A stretch of 64,000 nt of DNA from Fagopyrum homotropicum (lineage: Eukaryota; Streptophyta; Magnoliopsida; Caryophyllales; Polygonaceae), in contig BSWB01000008.1 of the NCBI GenBank assembly GCA_033239125.1, positions 402,001-466,000 on the forward strand, written 5' to 3'. Both the position numbers and the translations under genes were made by a program. Below, one piece after another: positions 43,088 through 52,900 of the stretch. Position 1 is the first letter of the stretch, and every line of letters begins with the position of its first letter. The notes under the pieces are model-generated. The model was given only the letters and a program-made list of their open reading frames with translations. It ran no database searches and was not told the DNA's origin.

Positions 43088-46025
43088 ATGGCACGTACTA
43101 GGGTTGCACAAGTGACTGGCCGAGGTAGGGGTCGTCCCCCCCTTCCCCCAGTCAGACAGGATCGAGCTGATAGCACCCCTACTGTTAGAGTCGGTCACGA
43201 GACCAATCTCGAAGGCTCCGTACCGCATGGCACCGATAGAGCTGCTGGAGTTGAAGAAGCAGTTGGAGGAGTTAGCAGAGAAGGGCTTCATACGCCCTAG
43301 TGTGTCTCCTTGGGGTGCGCCAGTATTATTTGTGAAGAAGAAGGACGGATCGATGAGGTTGTGCATAGACTACAGAGAACTGAATAAAGTCACCATCAAG
43401 AACAAGTACCCACTGCCGCGCATAGATGATCTGTTAGACCAGTTGCATGGAGCGTCTGTGTTCTCGAGGATAGACTTGAGGTCAGGTTATCACCAGTTGA
43501 GGGTGAGAGATCAGGACATACCTAAGACGGCATTCCAAACTAGGTATGGTCATTACGAGTTCGTAGTGATGCCATTTGGGCTCACTAATGCACCAGCGGT
43601 GTTCATGGAGTTGATGAATAGGATATTCATTGACTTCTTAGACCAGTTTGTAGTGGTCTTCATTGACGACATCCTAGTTTACTCTAGGAGTCGAGAGGAG
43701 CATGCCGGACACTTGAGGACAGTATTGCATATTCTACAGGACAGCCAGCTGTATGCTAAGCTATCCAAGTGTGAGTTTTGGATGTCAAAGGTGGCTTTCT
43801 TAGGTCACGTGGTGACTGCTGAGGGTATTAAAGTCGATCCGGCGAAGATCGAGTCAGTATCTTCTTGGCAACCTCCTAAAAATGTTAAGGAGGTTCGCAG
43901 CTTTCTAGGTTTAGCAGGTTACTACCGCCGGTTTGTGGAAGGGTTCTCCTTGATTGCCCGACCACTTACTTGTCTTTTGAGGAAGACTAATCGGTTTGTC
44001 TGGTCTGAGCCGTGTCAGCAGAGTTTTGAGGAGCTGAAGAGGAGATTGACATCCGCTCCGATTTTGGCACAACCTGAGGGTACAGATGATTTTGTTGTAT
44101 ACAGTGACGCATCCAAGCTAGGCTTGGGGTGTGTTTTAATGCAAAGGGGTAAGGTCATAGCCTATGCGTCTCGGCAGTTGAAGACGCATGAGGAGAACTA
44201 CCCCACACATGATCTAGAGTTGGCTGTAGTAGTCCATGCTCTTAAGATCTGGCGTCACTATCTCTATGGGGCGACATGTCAGATCTTTACAGACCATAAG
44301 AGTCTGAAGTATATATTCACTCAAAGAGAGTTGAATAACCACCAGAGGCGGTGGTTAGAGTTGATCAAGGACTTCGACCTTGAGATTCTTTACCACCCCG
44401 GAAAGACGAATGTGGTAGTTGATGCTTTGAGCCGGAAGACGCCTAGGGAGAGGGCGATAGCCCGGTTGACAGTACAACCACAATTGCAGAGAGACTTGGC
44501 TTGGTTGGAGATAGAGATTCAGTTTCCTGATACTGATAGTCAGTTGGCTACTTTGGAGTTACTTCTTGATCTGTTGGATGAGATCCGACAGAAGCAAGAA
44601 ACTTGCCTGACTTTGACCAGGATCCGAGACAAGATGTCTTGAGACAAGGCCCCACAGTTCACTATTGGTGCAGATGGAGTGATGAGACGTCAGGACCATG
44701 TTTGTGTGCCGTCAGACAGTGAGTTGAGACAGAGGATACTAGGTGAGGCTCATGCTACCCCATACTCAATACATCCTGGAGCGAGTAAGATGTACAAGGA
44801 TGTGAGACGGTCCTTCTGGTGGGATGGTTTGAAGCCCGATGTGACTTGATATGTAGCTCAATGTGCGACCTGCCAGCAGGTCAAGATTGAGCATCGTAGG
44901 TCCGGAGGAGAGCTCCACCCACTTCCAGTACCACAGTGGAAGTGGGAGGATATATTTATGGATTTTGTCACAGGTTTGAGACTCAGCAGAGGTTTTGATG
45001 CTATTTGGGTAGTGGTAGACCGTCTGACGAAGACCGCACGTTTCATTCCGATTAAGGAAACGTGGCCGGTGAGTCGTCTAGCTGAGGAGTTCACCAGGCA
45101 CATTGTGAGACTCCACGGGGTACCGAGGACTATCGTCTCTGACAGAGATGGACGTTTCACCTCGAGATTTTGGCAGTAGGTACATACTGCTTTGGGGACG
45201 AGTCTCCACTTTACCACTGCCTATCACCCACAGACAGACGGTCAGTCTGAGAGAACCATTCAGACTTTAGAGGACATGCTGCGGGCGTGTGTACTAGATT
45301 GGGGACAGGTATGGCCAGATCATCTCCCACTGGTAGAGTTTTCATATAATAACAGCTGGCACGCGTCTATTGGGATGGCTCCCTATGAGGCTTTGTACGG
45401 GCGGAGATGTCGTACGCCCTTATGTTGGGATGAGCCCAGCAAAGCTGATGGAGTAGCTCCAGATCAAATACAAGATGACATCGCTCGGATTGCCCTAGTC
45501 CGAGAGCGGATGTTAGCAGCTCAGAGTCGTCAAAAGTCATACGCCGACAAAAGGCGTCGACCTTTGGAGTTTAGAGTGGGCGCTCAGGTGTGGCTGAGAG
45601 TGTCACCTACGAGAGGAGTTAGGCGTTTCGGCATTAAAGGGAAGCTGAGTCCCCGATATGTCGGACCTTTTGAAATCTTGGAAAGAGTTGGAGAGGTGGC
45701 CTACAGATTAGCACTACCGCCAAGATTAGAGGGTGTTCATCCGGTCTTTCATGTATCTCAGTTGAGAGAGTACATCCCGGATCCGAGACACGTCATCATC
45801 CATGAGGATCTGACAGTTGAGCCCGATCACACCTTTGTAGAGTACCCAGTAGCTGTCTTGGAGCGCAGTACTAGACGTCTACGGTCCAAGGAGATACCTA
45901 TCTTGCGGATCCAGTGGTCTAGGAGAGGAGCTGATGAGGCCACTTGGGAGACTGAGGAGAGTATTAGACGTAACTACCCCGAGTTCTTTGCGGGTTTAGA
46001 GGTTACTCCTGTATCGACGAGTTAG
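43088..46025 (+). pseudogene. Chromovirus B gag-deleted pol
   Basis: ATG 43088 begins like copy A gag, but after about 34 codons most of gag and the protease (about 1.98 kb relative to copy A) are missing. The junction at GTTAGAG is out of frame with pol. From 43227 the pol frame runs through reverse transcriptase (FIDDILVY), RNase H and integrase to the chromodomain and the end at 46025. Only three nonsense codons interrupt it: TGA 44640-44642, TGA 44847-44849 and TAG 45177-45179. Copy A has CGA, CGA and CAG there, so all three are C-to-T. The integrase zinc finger keeps CATCQQ. It is non-coding in practice. Confidence 0.92.
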
Positions 46026-46654
46026 TACTCGGATGTTGTGTTGTTTGACCTTTCAGGTTTTTATATTTGATTGAGCGATTCTGCTTTATGTGATACATGT
46101 CTGATTTTGACGGTTGAGTAGTTGCATGGTAAGAAATGATTCTAAGTTTCGGGACGAAACTTCTTTTAAGGGGGCACTGATGTAATAACCGAAAATTTTA
46201 AACTCCGTTAAACTGAATTTAACCAAATCCCGATACGTCAATCTTAAATAGATAAATAAACAAAATAAAACGAGTTTAAATTCTATCATTTTATGTAACC
46301 TTAAGTCACATAAAATAATGAAACTATGTAACCGGAAATAATTTTTACGTGCCTTTGAAATAAAATAATAATTTATATAATATGTAATATAATTCCATAT
46401 TATATAAATTCCCGCACATAACCGGAAATCCGGGACGAGTAACGAGTTTTCGTACCCTTGTTTTAATGAGAGAGCAGGCTGGAAGTGGCCCACTACTAGG
46501 CCCATTAGCAAGCCCACCAGCCCATCCCCTTAAACTAATCCTAACCCTAACCTAATTATGCGTTAAACCTAATCTAATCCTAATTCTACCCCACCTGCTG
46601 CGTGCCGCTATTCCGCCTTCCCCCTTGCCTTTTGAAGAACGATAACCGCAACAG

Positions 46655-46775
46655 CTCTCTTCCGCCTTCATCTGCAGACGACGCAGCCACCGCACTCTCT
46701 TCCGCCTTCATCTGTAGACGAAACAGCCACCGCACTCTCTTCCGCCTTCATCTGCAGACGACGCAGCCACCGCAT
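46655..46775 (+). repeat. 40-bp tandem repeat, three copies
   Basis: TCCGCCTTCATCTGCAGACG recurs at 46661, 46701 (two changes nearby) and 46741, each followed by a CAGCCACCGCA-type end, inside the diverged LTR. Overlapping ORFs on both strands are by-products of the repeat. Confidence 0.9.
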
Positions 46776-47417
46776 CCTCGTCCGCCTTCCTTGTTCGCCG
46801 GCGACATCGGCCGCTAGGTGAGCAACCTTCTCCGTCCATCTCTCCTCTTCCTCTCTCATTTCCGAACTGCAACAATCCTAACCTTGGCTGCACACCCAGT
46901 CGCGAGTCACGCCAGTTAGAGAGATCGGGTGGCGCGAGACGTACAAGCACAGCCTCCGAACCTTGCAGCCGGTCGCGAGTCGTATGGTGAGTCCTTCGTC
47001 CCTTTCCGCTGCTACTCTTCTCCTCCTGTGCAGACCATAACCACTCCCTCCCTACCTTCTTATGACTGGCTGTTTATAGTAGCATCCACTCTCTTGTGCC
47101 GGACGGACCTTGTGTTGTCGGCCCCTCTGATGTGAGCAGGGAGATCGCTAGAATCGAGCCAGCCTGATCCCTGCAGTGACCAACCTCTCCAGTGTTGCAA
47201 ACCGAAGTTGACGCTGAGCCAGGTCGAGACGCGGGTTAGTGTACTGTATGTTGAAGCTTATAGTTGAGTACGGATATATATACATCTGTAATGAAAAGGT
47301 TGAATTGTGATAGTTATGTATATATACACTGACATGGATGTGGCAAGGGAGAGAGTTCGTATAGGGATGTATATATACATACATATTAGACATTAGAGTG
47401 AGGGACCGCAGCATATA

Positions 47418-47947
47418 TGATAGAAATACGGGCGATCTAGATCGAGGAGAAACTTCAACTACTGCTTCTTGATTGTTTGAATCGGATCAAACTTATGATT
47501 TGGGTGGCGGAAGCGTTTGTTTGATCCTTCAAAAGGATCCTCGAATGTGGAGGCTTGGATCAAAGACTAGATCCAAGCAAGAACTCTAAGAGGGTGGGAG
47601 AAGAAGGTGATGCCTAAACTAAGTAAGAGGGTTTTCCTTCTCAATACTTAGTATTCAACTTAGACATATCTTTTACAAATGAGCCAAGTCATCCTTATAT
47701 AGTGGATGGAGGTCATACAAAGAGTCTTAACATAAATGACGGAATTAAAAGTCGGAATTAAGTTCCGAATATGAAAAGCCTAAAATATGAAAGGTCGGAA
47801 TTTAATTCACGGAATTAAGTTCCGGAATTAAAGTTCCGAATACAAAAAAACTTATTATTAAATAGCCGAATAATAATAAATGTCTTCCAAAATGTGCGGG
47901 TCCTTCTAGCCGGAACACGGATGGCATCGCCATCCGGGGGCGTATCA
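47418..47947 (-). repeat. 3' LTR of the TR-GAG-like element
   Basis: 530 bp; on the minus strand it starts TGATACGCCC. It contains CCACTATATAAGG (TATA-type, plus-strand 47695-47701), a context also found in the 821-bp solo LTR. Confidence 0.93.
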
Positions 47948-47960
47948 TTCTCCTCCTCTT
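47948..47960 (-). other. Polypurine tract of the TR-GAG-like element
   Basis: On the minus strand AAGAGGAGGAGAA, directly next to the 3' LTR, as required for plus-strand priming. Confidence 0.85.
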
Positions 47961-48855
47961 AAATGTGAAACGTCCTCGTTTCACCGTCAAAAAAGAAAGG
48001 AGTCACTTGAGGAACAAGACCCTTAAAAATCAACACCGAATGCACATTGTCGGGAGGCTTGGACTTGTAGTCCTTCAACATTGTGGCTTTGCGGCGTCTG
48101 TTGAATATGTAATCCCTCAAGGTGGCGGTGCTGTAGAGTTTGCCTCTTATGCCGTAACTAGTCTTGACTTTGAACGGCGGGGCCATGCTGAAAATATGGA
48201 ACGGCAAGATGAGGGATAAGTGAGTGGGCAGCATAAAGACAAACCTCGAATCGCCCGGCTCAAATTGGTTTTCCATCAACAAAATGGTACCGTTGTCGGG
48301 GTTGGATTCTTTTTCCCTCTCAAAAATGGCCTCGTCTTTGTCATCTTCAAAGAACTTGCCATGTAATGGATTGACCAATTGAATTGGAATAACCGGGGAG
48401 ACCTCGTGAATGATGACTTTTCCCACGTCTTTGACTTCATCACACAATGGTTGGACAACCAACTCACACCGTGGTTGTGACACCGCTTGAGGTTCTTCTT
48501 GTTTGGTGGCCGTCATGAGGGAAGTCATTTGTGCCTTCAATTTTGCAATCTCTTCCCTTAAAGACTTATTCTCTTCTTGTTGTTTCTTGTAGGGATTTTC
48601 TTCAAGATAGGCACTTTGTCTTGGAGCAACATAGGTATCCTCATAATATTCTTGCCGGTGTGGATACCGTCGGTGCCCGTTCATCGAAAAAGTCGGCCTA
48701 GGTGGGTCCGGAGGAGGCAACCACTCCTCATCCTCAAAATATTGTCTCCGTCGGTACCTCCGGGAGATTTGTCGGGCCGTTTTGAGCTTTAATTCATGTG
48801 GAGACGGCAACCATTCTCCATACAAGTCAAACTGATCATCATCGTCATAGAACAT
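47959..48855 (-). CDS. Gag-like protein of the non-autonomous element
   Basis: 298 aa from ATG 48855 (MFYDDDDQFD). The frame stays open upstream to the LTR, but only as low-complexity codons from a GAAGAACACTTGAA-type repeat and without an ATG, so I use 48855. Features: acidic start, Arg/Tyr-rich part (ISRRYRRRQYFEDEEWLPPP), a coiled-coil of about 35 residues (QQEENKSLREEIAKLKAQMT), an acidic middle, and a conserved-looking end (PPFKVKTSYGIRGKLYSTAT, DYIFNRRRKATMLKDYKSKP). No zinc knuckle or enzyme motif is seen. It probably packages RNA or aids particle formation by analogy with other single-ORF retroelements (inference). Confidence 0.7.
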   Translation of the reverse strand: MFYDDDDQFDLYGEWLPSPHELKLKTARQISRRYRRRQYFEDEEWLPPPDPPRPTFSMNGHRRYPHRQEYYEDTYVAPRQSAYLEENPYKKQQEENKSLREEIAKLKAQMTSLMTATKQEEPQAVSQPRCELVVQPLCDEVKDVGKVIIHEVSPVIPIQLVNPLHGKFFEDDKDEAIFEREKESNPDNGTILLMENQFEPGDSRFVFMLPTHLSLILPFHIFSMAPPFKVKTSYGIRGKLYSTATLRDYIFNRRRKATMLKDYKSKPPDNVHSVLIFKGLVPQVTPFFFDGETRTFHI

Positions 48856-48865
48856 GATGAACGAT

Positions 48866-48990
48866 GAAGAACACTTGAAGAACAATGAAGAACTTCGAAG
48901 AACACTTGAATATCTTCGAAGAACACTGAAGAACGGTTGAAGATCTTCAAAGAACACTTGAATATCTTCAAGAACACTGAAGAGAAAAAA
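48866..48990 (-). repeat. GAAGAACACTTGAA tandem repeat
   Basis: Degenerate tandem units built from GAAGAACACTTGAA(TATCTTC) between the primer site and the ORF start. The frame upstream of ATG 48855 is this repeat, giving Ser/Phe-rich low complexity. Confidence 0.75.
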
Positions 48991-49046
48991 AAATTTTGAT
49001 GAAGAACAATCAAGAACACAAGTAAAGAACTTGACCTCGATCCCGA

Positions 49047-49058
49047 GCTCTGATACCA
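49047..49058 (-). other. Primer-binding site of the TR-GAG-like element
   Basis: Minus strand TGGTATCAGAGC, adjacent to the 5' LTR (one base gap); initiator tRNA-Met type. Confidence 0.92.
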
Positions 49059-49059
49059 A

Positions 49060-49589
49060 TGATAGAAATACGGGCGATCTAGATCGAGGAGAAACTTCAA
49101 CTACTCCTTCTTGATTGTTTGAATCGGATCAAACTTATAATTTGGGTGGCGGAAGCGTTTGTTTGATCCTTCAAAAGGATCCTCGAATGTGGAGGCTTGG
49201 ATCAAAGACTAGATCCAAGCAAGAACTCTAAGAGGGTGGGAGAAGAAGGTGATGCCTAAACTAAGTAAGAGGGTTTTCCTTCTCAATACTTAGTATTCAA
49301 CTTAGACATATCTTTTACAAATGAGCCAAGCCATCCTTATATAGTGGATGGAGGTCATACAAAGAGTCTTAACATAAATGACGGAATTAAAAGTCGGAAT
49401 TAAGTTCCGAATATGAAAAGCCTAAAATATGAAAGGTCGGAATTTAATTCACGGAATTAAGTTCCGGAATTAAAGTTCCGAATACAAAAAAACTTATTAT
49501 TAAATAGCCGAATAATAATAAATGTCTTCCAAAATGTGCGGGTCCTTCTAGTCAGAACACGGATGGCATCGCCATCCGGGGGCGTATCA
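49060..49589 (-). repeat. 5' LTR of the TR-GAG-like element
   Basis: 530 bp, nearly identical to 47418-47947; followed on the plus strand by target copy ATATA. Confidence 0.93.
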
Positions 49590-50970
49590 ATATATATACT
49601 TATATATATAGATACGTAAATGCTTAGTGATACGAGTATATATATATTTATAGACGTATAAGTTAGTATATGTGCAAACTATATAGAAGCATAGAATTAG
49701 TAGGTATGTAATTTTTATATAAGAATATATTTATAAGCATAAATATAGTGTATATAAATATATGGGTTATTATATAAGCACGAGTTGGGAGTTATGAAAT
49801 TATGTAGATATAAGTGAGTTGAGGAGAAAGGTTAAAAACATGTTTGACGGTATAATCTATGTAGTAGTGTAATTGGTAACCGGAGAGAAGGAGTATTGTC
49901 CTTCTTCGAGTTGTCTCGAGTTTTGACCTTATAACCTATAAGTAGCTATCCGAGAGACATAATTTATGGAAACCAAGATATGAAAGAAATTAGTAGAGTT
50001 CAAGAATAAACTTCGACAATTTACGACATTAAGAGTAAAATGGTCTTTTACAGTAAGAGAGCTTTTTCCGTAATCCCTTCGCATGAGGTTGAACATCTAG
50101 ATGTGATTTTGATCCACATGCCTTATTTGACAGGCGTTTGAGTTACCACGAGTACGGACTGTTTTGAGACGTGTTAGAGTGTGTTTTGACTCAGGTAAGT
50201 CCTTGCGACTTACTTAGCCAGTTTCTGGATATTAGTTGAGTGATAGTGGTTGTGTGTGTGCAATGTGTGTGATAATAATAATAATAACTTGCTAGGACGA
50301 CCGTTATTATTATGTTTAAGGCCCAAGTATATGTATAACGGGTCGTGACATCACTGCCCAGCTCTGACAGGAGACTAGGAGGTTCTCTATACCCAGACCA
50401 GGCAGGTACAAGGTGAGATGCATCGGATCCATTCTTGATGGTTACACGGGGACGGAGGCGAGGTTTGGGAATCCCTCGTGTCACAAACTAAGTATCACTA
50501 GCGTGAATGAGTAACTTAACTTAAGATAATAAATGGACTTGTTTGAAAGCATGATGGGTGTTTATTCTTTTATGTGTGTGTGTGCTATTATTATTCTTCT
50601 AATGTTTAGATAACTAGCTAATGGTTTTTGTTGTTGTGTTTTTAGATTTACCGCAGGTTAGACCAGCAGCTGAGTGATCCGGAAGTAGTGGTCAGCCGGG
50701 TCTCCGTACTCCTTAGAGTGGTGGTTGGGGTTGTTGGTTGTCGTTCTTTCTTTTGTTAAGACAGTTGTTCGTTTTTCCCTTGTTTAAGTACTATAGGTTG
50801 TTAGACCGTGTTGCATTCATTACCTTAAAAATACTATTTCATGAATTTTGGTTTTTCCTTTTTGTGTCTTGTTGCAAGATCCTAGTAATATTGTTGTCAA
50901 ACTGAGGTCGGGACCCATTGTGAGGTCCTAACCAGTAACGTTCCGAGTTTTGAGAATTCGGGGTGTTACA

Positions 50971-51920
50971 ATATGCTTATCATTAGAAGCAACAAAGACA
51001 TGATCAACCAAACTAAGAACTTAATAAGGGGTCAGTTTGACATGAAGGATATGGGATTAGCGGATGTTGTTCTAGGGATTAAAATCACTAGACACTCCGA
51101 AGGAATTATCTTGTCCCAAGCTCATTATGCTGAAAAGATACTTGAGAGGTTTAAGAACTACTCAAGTGGAATCGCAAAGAGTCATGTGGATTTTCAACTC
51201 CACCTGACCAAAAATGTGGGGGACTCAGTGTCTCAACTAGAGTATGCACGTGTAATTGGGAGTCTTATGTACTTAACCAATTGTACACGCCCTGACTTGG
51301 CGCACTCAATCAATGTACTAAGTCGATATACAAGTAACCCATGACATATACACTAGAAAGGGATAACTAGAGTATTGAACTATCTACGTTATACTCAAAG
51401 TTATAGGCTGCACTATGGTAACCATCCTGCAGTTTTAGAAGGATACAGTGACGCAAACTAGATATCCGACTCTAGAAACTCAAAATCCACAAGTGGATAT
51501 GTGTTTGCACTTGGTGGTGCAGTAGTGTCTTGAAAATCTTCCATACAAACGTCATTAGTTAGATCCACAATGGAGTTTGAGTTCATTGCGTTAGACAAAG
51601 CAGCAAAAAAAGATGAGTGGCTTCGGAACTTTCTGGAAGATATTCCGATGTGGGAAAAGCCAGTGCCGGCATTATGTGTACACTGTGATAGTCAATCGGC
51701 TATAGCTCAGGCATTGAGCGTTTTATACAATGGAAAGTCACGTCATATTAGACGACGACATAAGTCCATTAGAAAATTGATCTCAACAGGTATAGTCTCG
51801 ATAGACTATATCGAATAAGTTGACAATCTAGCGGATCCATTTACTAAGGGTTTTTCAAGAGATCAAGTTTTAAAATCATCAAGAGGAATGGTTTTAAAGC
51901 CTATTACGAAAGAGCATGCT
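50971..51920 (+). pseudogene. Second copia: reverse transcriptase end and RNase H
   Basis: Begins abruptly at the end of the chromovirus LTR with MLIIRSNKDMINQTK, the bases right after a YVDD motif, then FDMKDMGLADVVLGIKITR and VIGSLMYLTNCTRPDLAHS. RNase H follows (EGYSDAN, STSGYVFALGG, STMEFEFIALDKAAKK, CDSQSAIAQAL, GKSRHIRRRHKSI, NLADPFTKGFSRDQ). Stops at 51354, 51459 and 51531 stand where the family has Trp, that is TGG to TAG or TGA. The upstream half of this copia is not in the window next to the other end of the chromovirus array. Confidence 0.88.
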
Positions 51921-52109
51921 TGAAGGACAACTCCACCTACGTGACTAGAGATCCCATGATATAGGTTCAAGGGGAAAACCTAACCAAGTTGCATCAAGTG
52001 GAGCATTGTCTCTACCCAGTTCCTACGGATGATAAACAATGCAAACTGTATGAGTTAAGGTTAACCTTGGATTTTCATGATTCCATCGCCTTGATACAAA
52101 GGGGGAGTA

Positions 52110-52900
52110 TGAAAGATACTTTTTATGGTCAATCACCTTGTGAGTGTGATCTGAGGCCGTGTCTAGGAGAATAATGTGAGGCTGAATTCTCCAAATTTAC
52201 TCATTGAAGGCCAAAATGAACACAACCAGAGAACCAACGTTCTGCGAGAAAATAAAAATGTGCGATAGTTGTTGTCTCGGTTTACATATAAGCCCGGGTG
52301 GTTCAAGACACCATGGTCACTACCTGGTCGAGTAAATCTGACAGTTATTCACTATGGACGGTTCAAGCTTGAAAAATGGCACCAGTCCAGATGCAGTGAT
52401 TTTTTGACTTTACTCTCGAGGATTCTGCCTGTTTTTTACAAATAAGAGAGACATATGTTTAGATTCATTTCTATTCATGTGGGCTGACTACCTATATTAT
52501 TTTTGGACCGACCCAACTCAAATTCCAACACTATAAGATAAGGAAGGACTTGGTCCATGCCCATCTTCGAAGCCCATTGGACCAGTCAAACGGATCCAGT
52601 CCAAGCCCATTGCAGTCCCACAGATCTGAATATTCAGGGTTGTTGAGTAGCTTGTTGACTCCGAAATTGGGGGATGCGGTTGGGCCCTCCTTTGATTCCG
52701 AAATTGGGGCAACAGTTGTGGAAAAGCTTAACTCCGTTTTGGGCTAGTCAATGGGCTTCGAAGTCCAAGGCCCAAACCGTAACCAACTCTCCTCAGCTCC
52801 TATAAATAGAGAGCTTCTGCTCCTCATTTCAAAACACCAACAATTCTCTCTTCCTCCTCTCCTCATCTTCCGAGCTTTCTTATATCGAGAGTGCAACACA
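52110..52900 (+). repeat. Second copia 3' LTR (right end uncertain)
   Basis: Starts TGAAAGATAC directly after the purine tract CAAAGGGGGAGTA (52097-52109). Downstream are ATGGGCTT/GCCCA-rich U3 sequence, a TATAAATA box at 52801-52808 and a CT-rich leader. The right end cannot be fixed without a partner LTR; GAGTGCAACA at about 52890-52899 is one candidate. Confidence 0.6.
52801..52808 (+). promoter_or_regulatory. TATA box of the second copia LTR
   Basis: TATAAATA in the context CTCCTATAAATAGAGAGC, about 50 bp before a TCTCTCTTCCTCCTCTCC leader. A typical plant LTR core promoter; activity unknown. Confidence 0.6.

Larger units (their letters stand above)
47418..49589 (-). mobile_element. Non-autonomous LTR element with one ORF (TR-GAG-like)
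   Basis: Minus-strand element of 2172 bp: 530-bp LTRs at 47418-47947 (3') and 49060-49589 (5') with target copies ATATA (47413-47417 and 49590-49594). About five differences between the LTRs, so fairly recent. It has an initiator-Met primer site and a clear polypurine tract, but encodes only a gag-like protein, with no protease, reverse transcriptase or integrase. It must depend on enzymes of another element. The promoter part of its LTR resembles the solo LTR at 6419. Confidence 0.93.
42823..50970 (+). mobile_element. Chimeric second chromovirus body with diverged 3' LTR
   Basis: After the middle LTR come a leader (42823-43087) with about four differences from copy A and the first 103 coding bases of gag. 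At 43184-43190 (GTTAGAG) the sequence jumps into pol that differs from copy A at about 10-13% of bases where I compared. Its 3' LTR (46181-50970) is strongly diverged and only recognisably related. The element thus joins a young 5' part to an older relative. LTR-body-LTR-body-LTR is a tandem arrangement typical of unequal recombination. Confidence 0.85.
46181..50970 (+). repeat. Diverged chromovirus 3' LTR, carrying a nested element
   Basis: Starts TGTAATAACCG after the tract AAGGGGGCACTGA and ends GGGGTGTTACA; net length about 2.6 kb after removing the nested element at 47418-49589. It shares ends, a TATCATTTTATGT hairpin near the start (about 46280-46320) and a GACGGAGGCGAG region with the other LTRs, but is clearly diverged from them. 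It holds three tandem 40-bp units at about 46655-46775 (TCCGCCTTCATCTGCAGACG at 46661, variants at 46701 and 46741). Its right edge sits in a copia reverse transcriptase gene. Confidence 0.85.

Noticed and set aside
46602..46950. ORFs on both strands rich in His, Arg, Ala
   Set aside because: Created by the 40-bp tandem repeat inside the diverged LTR.
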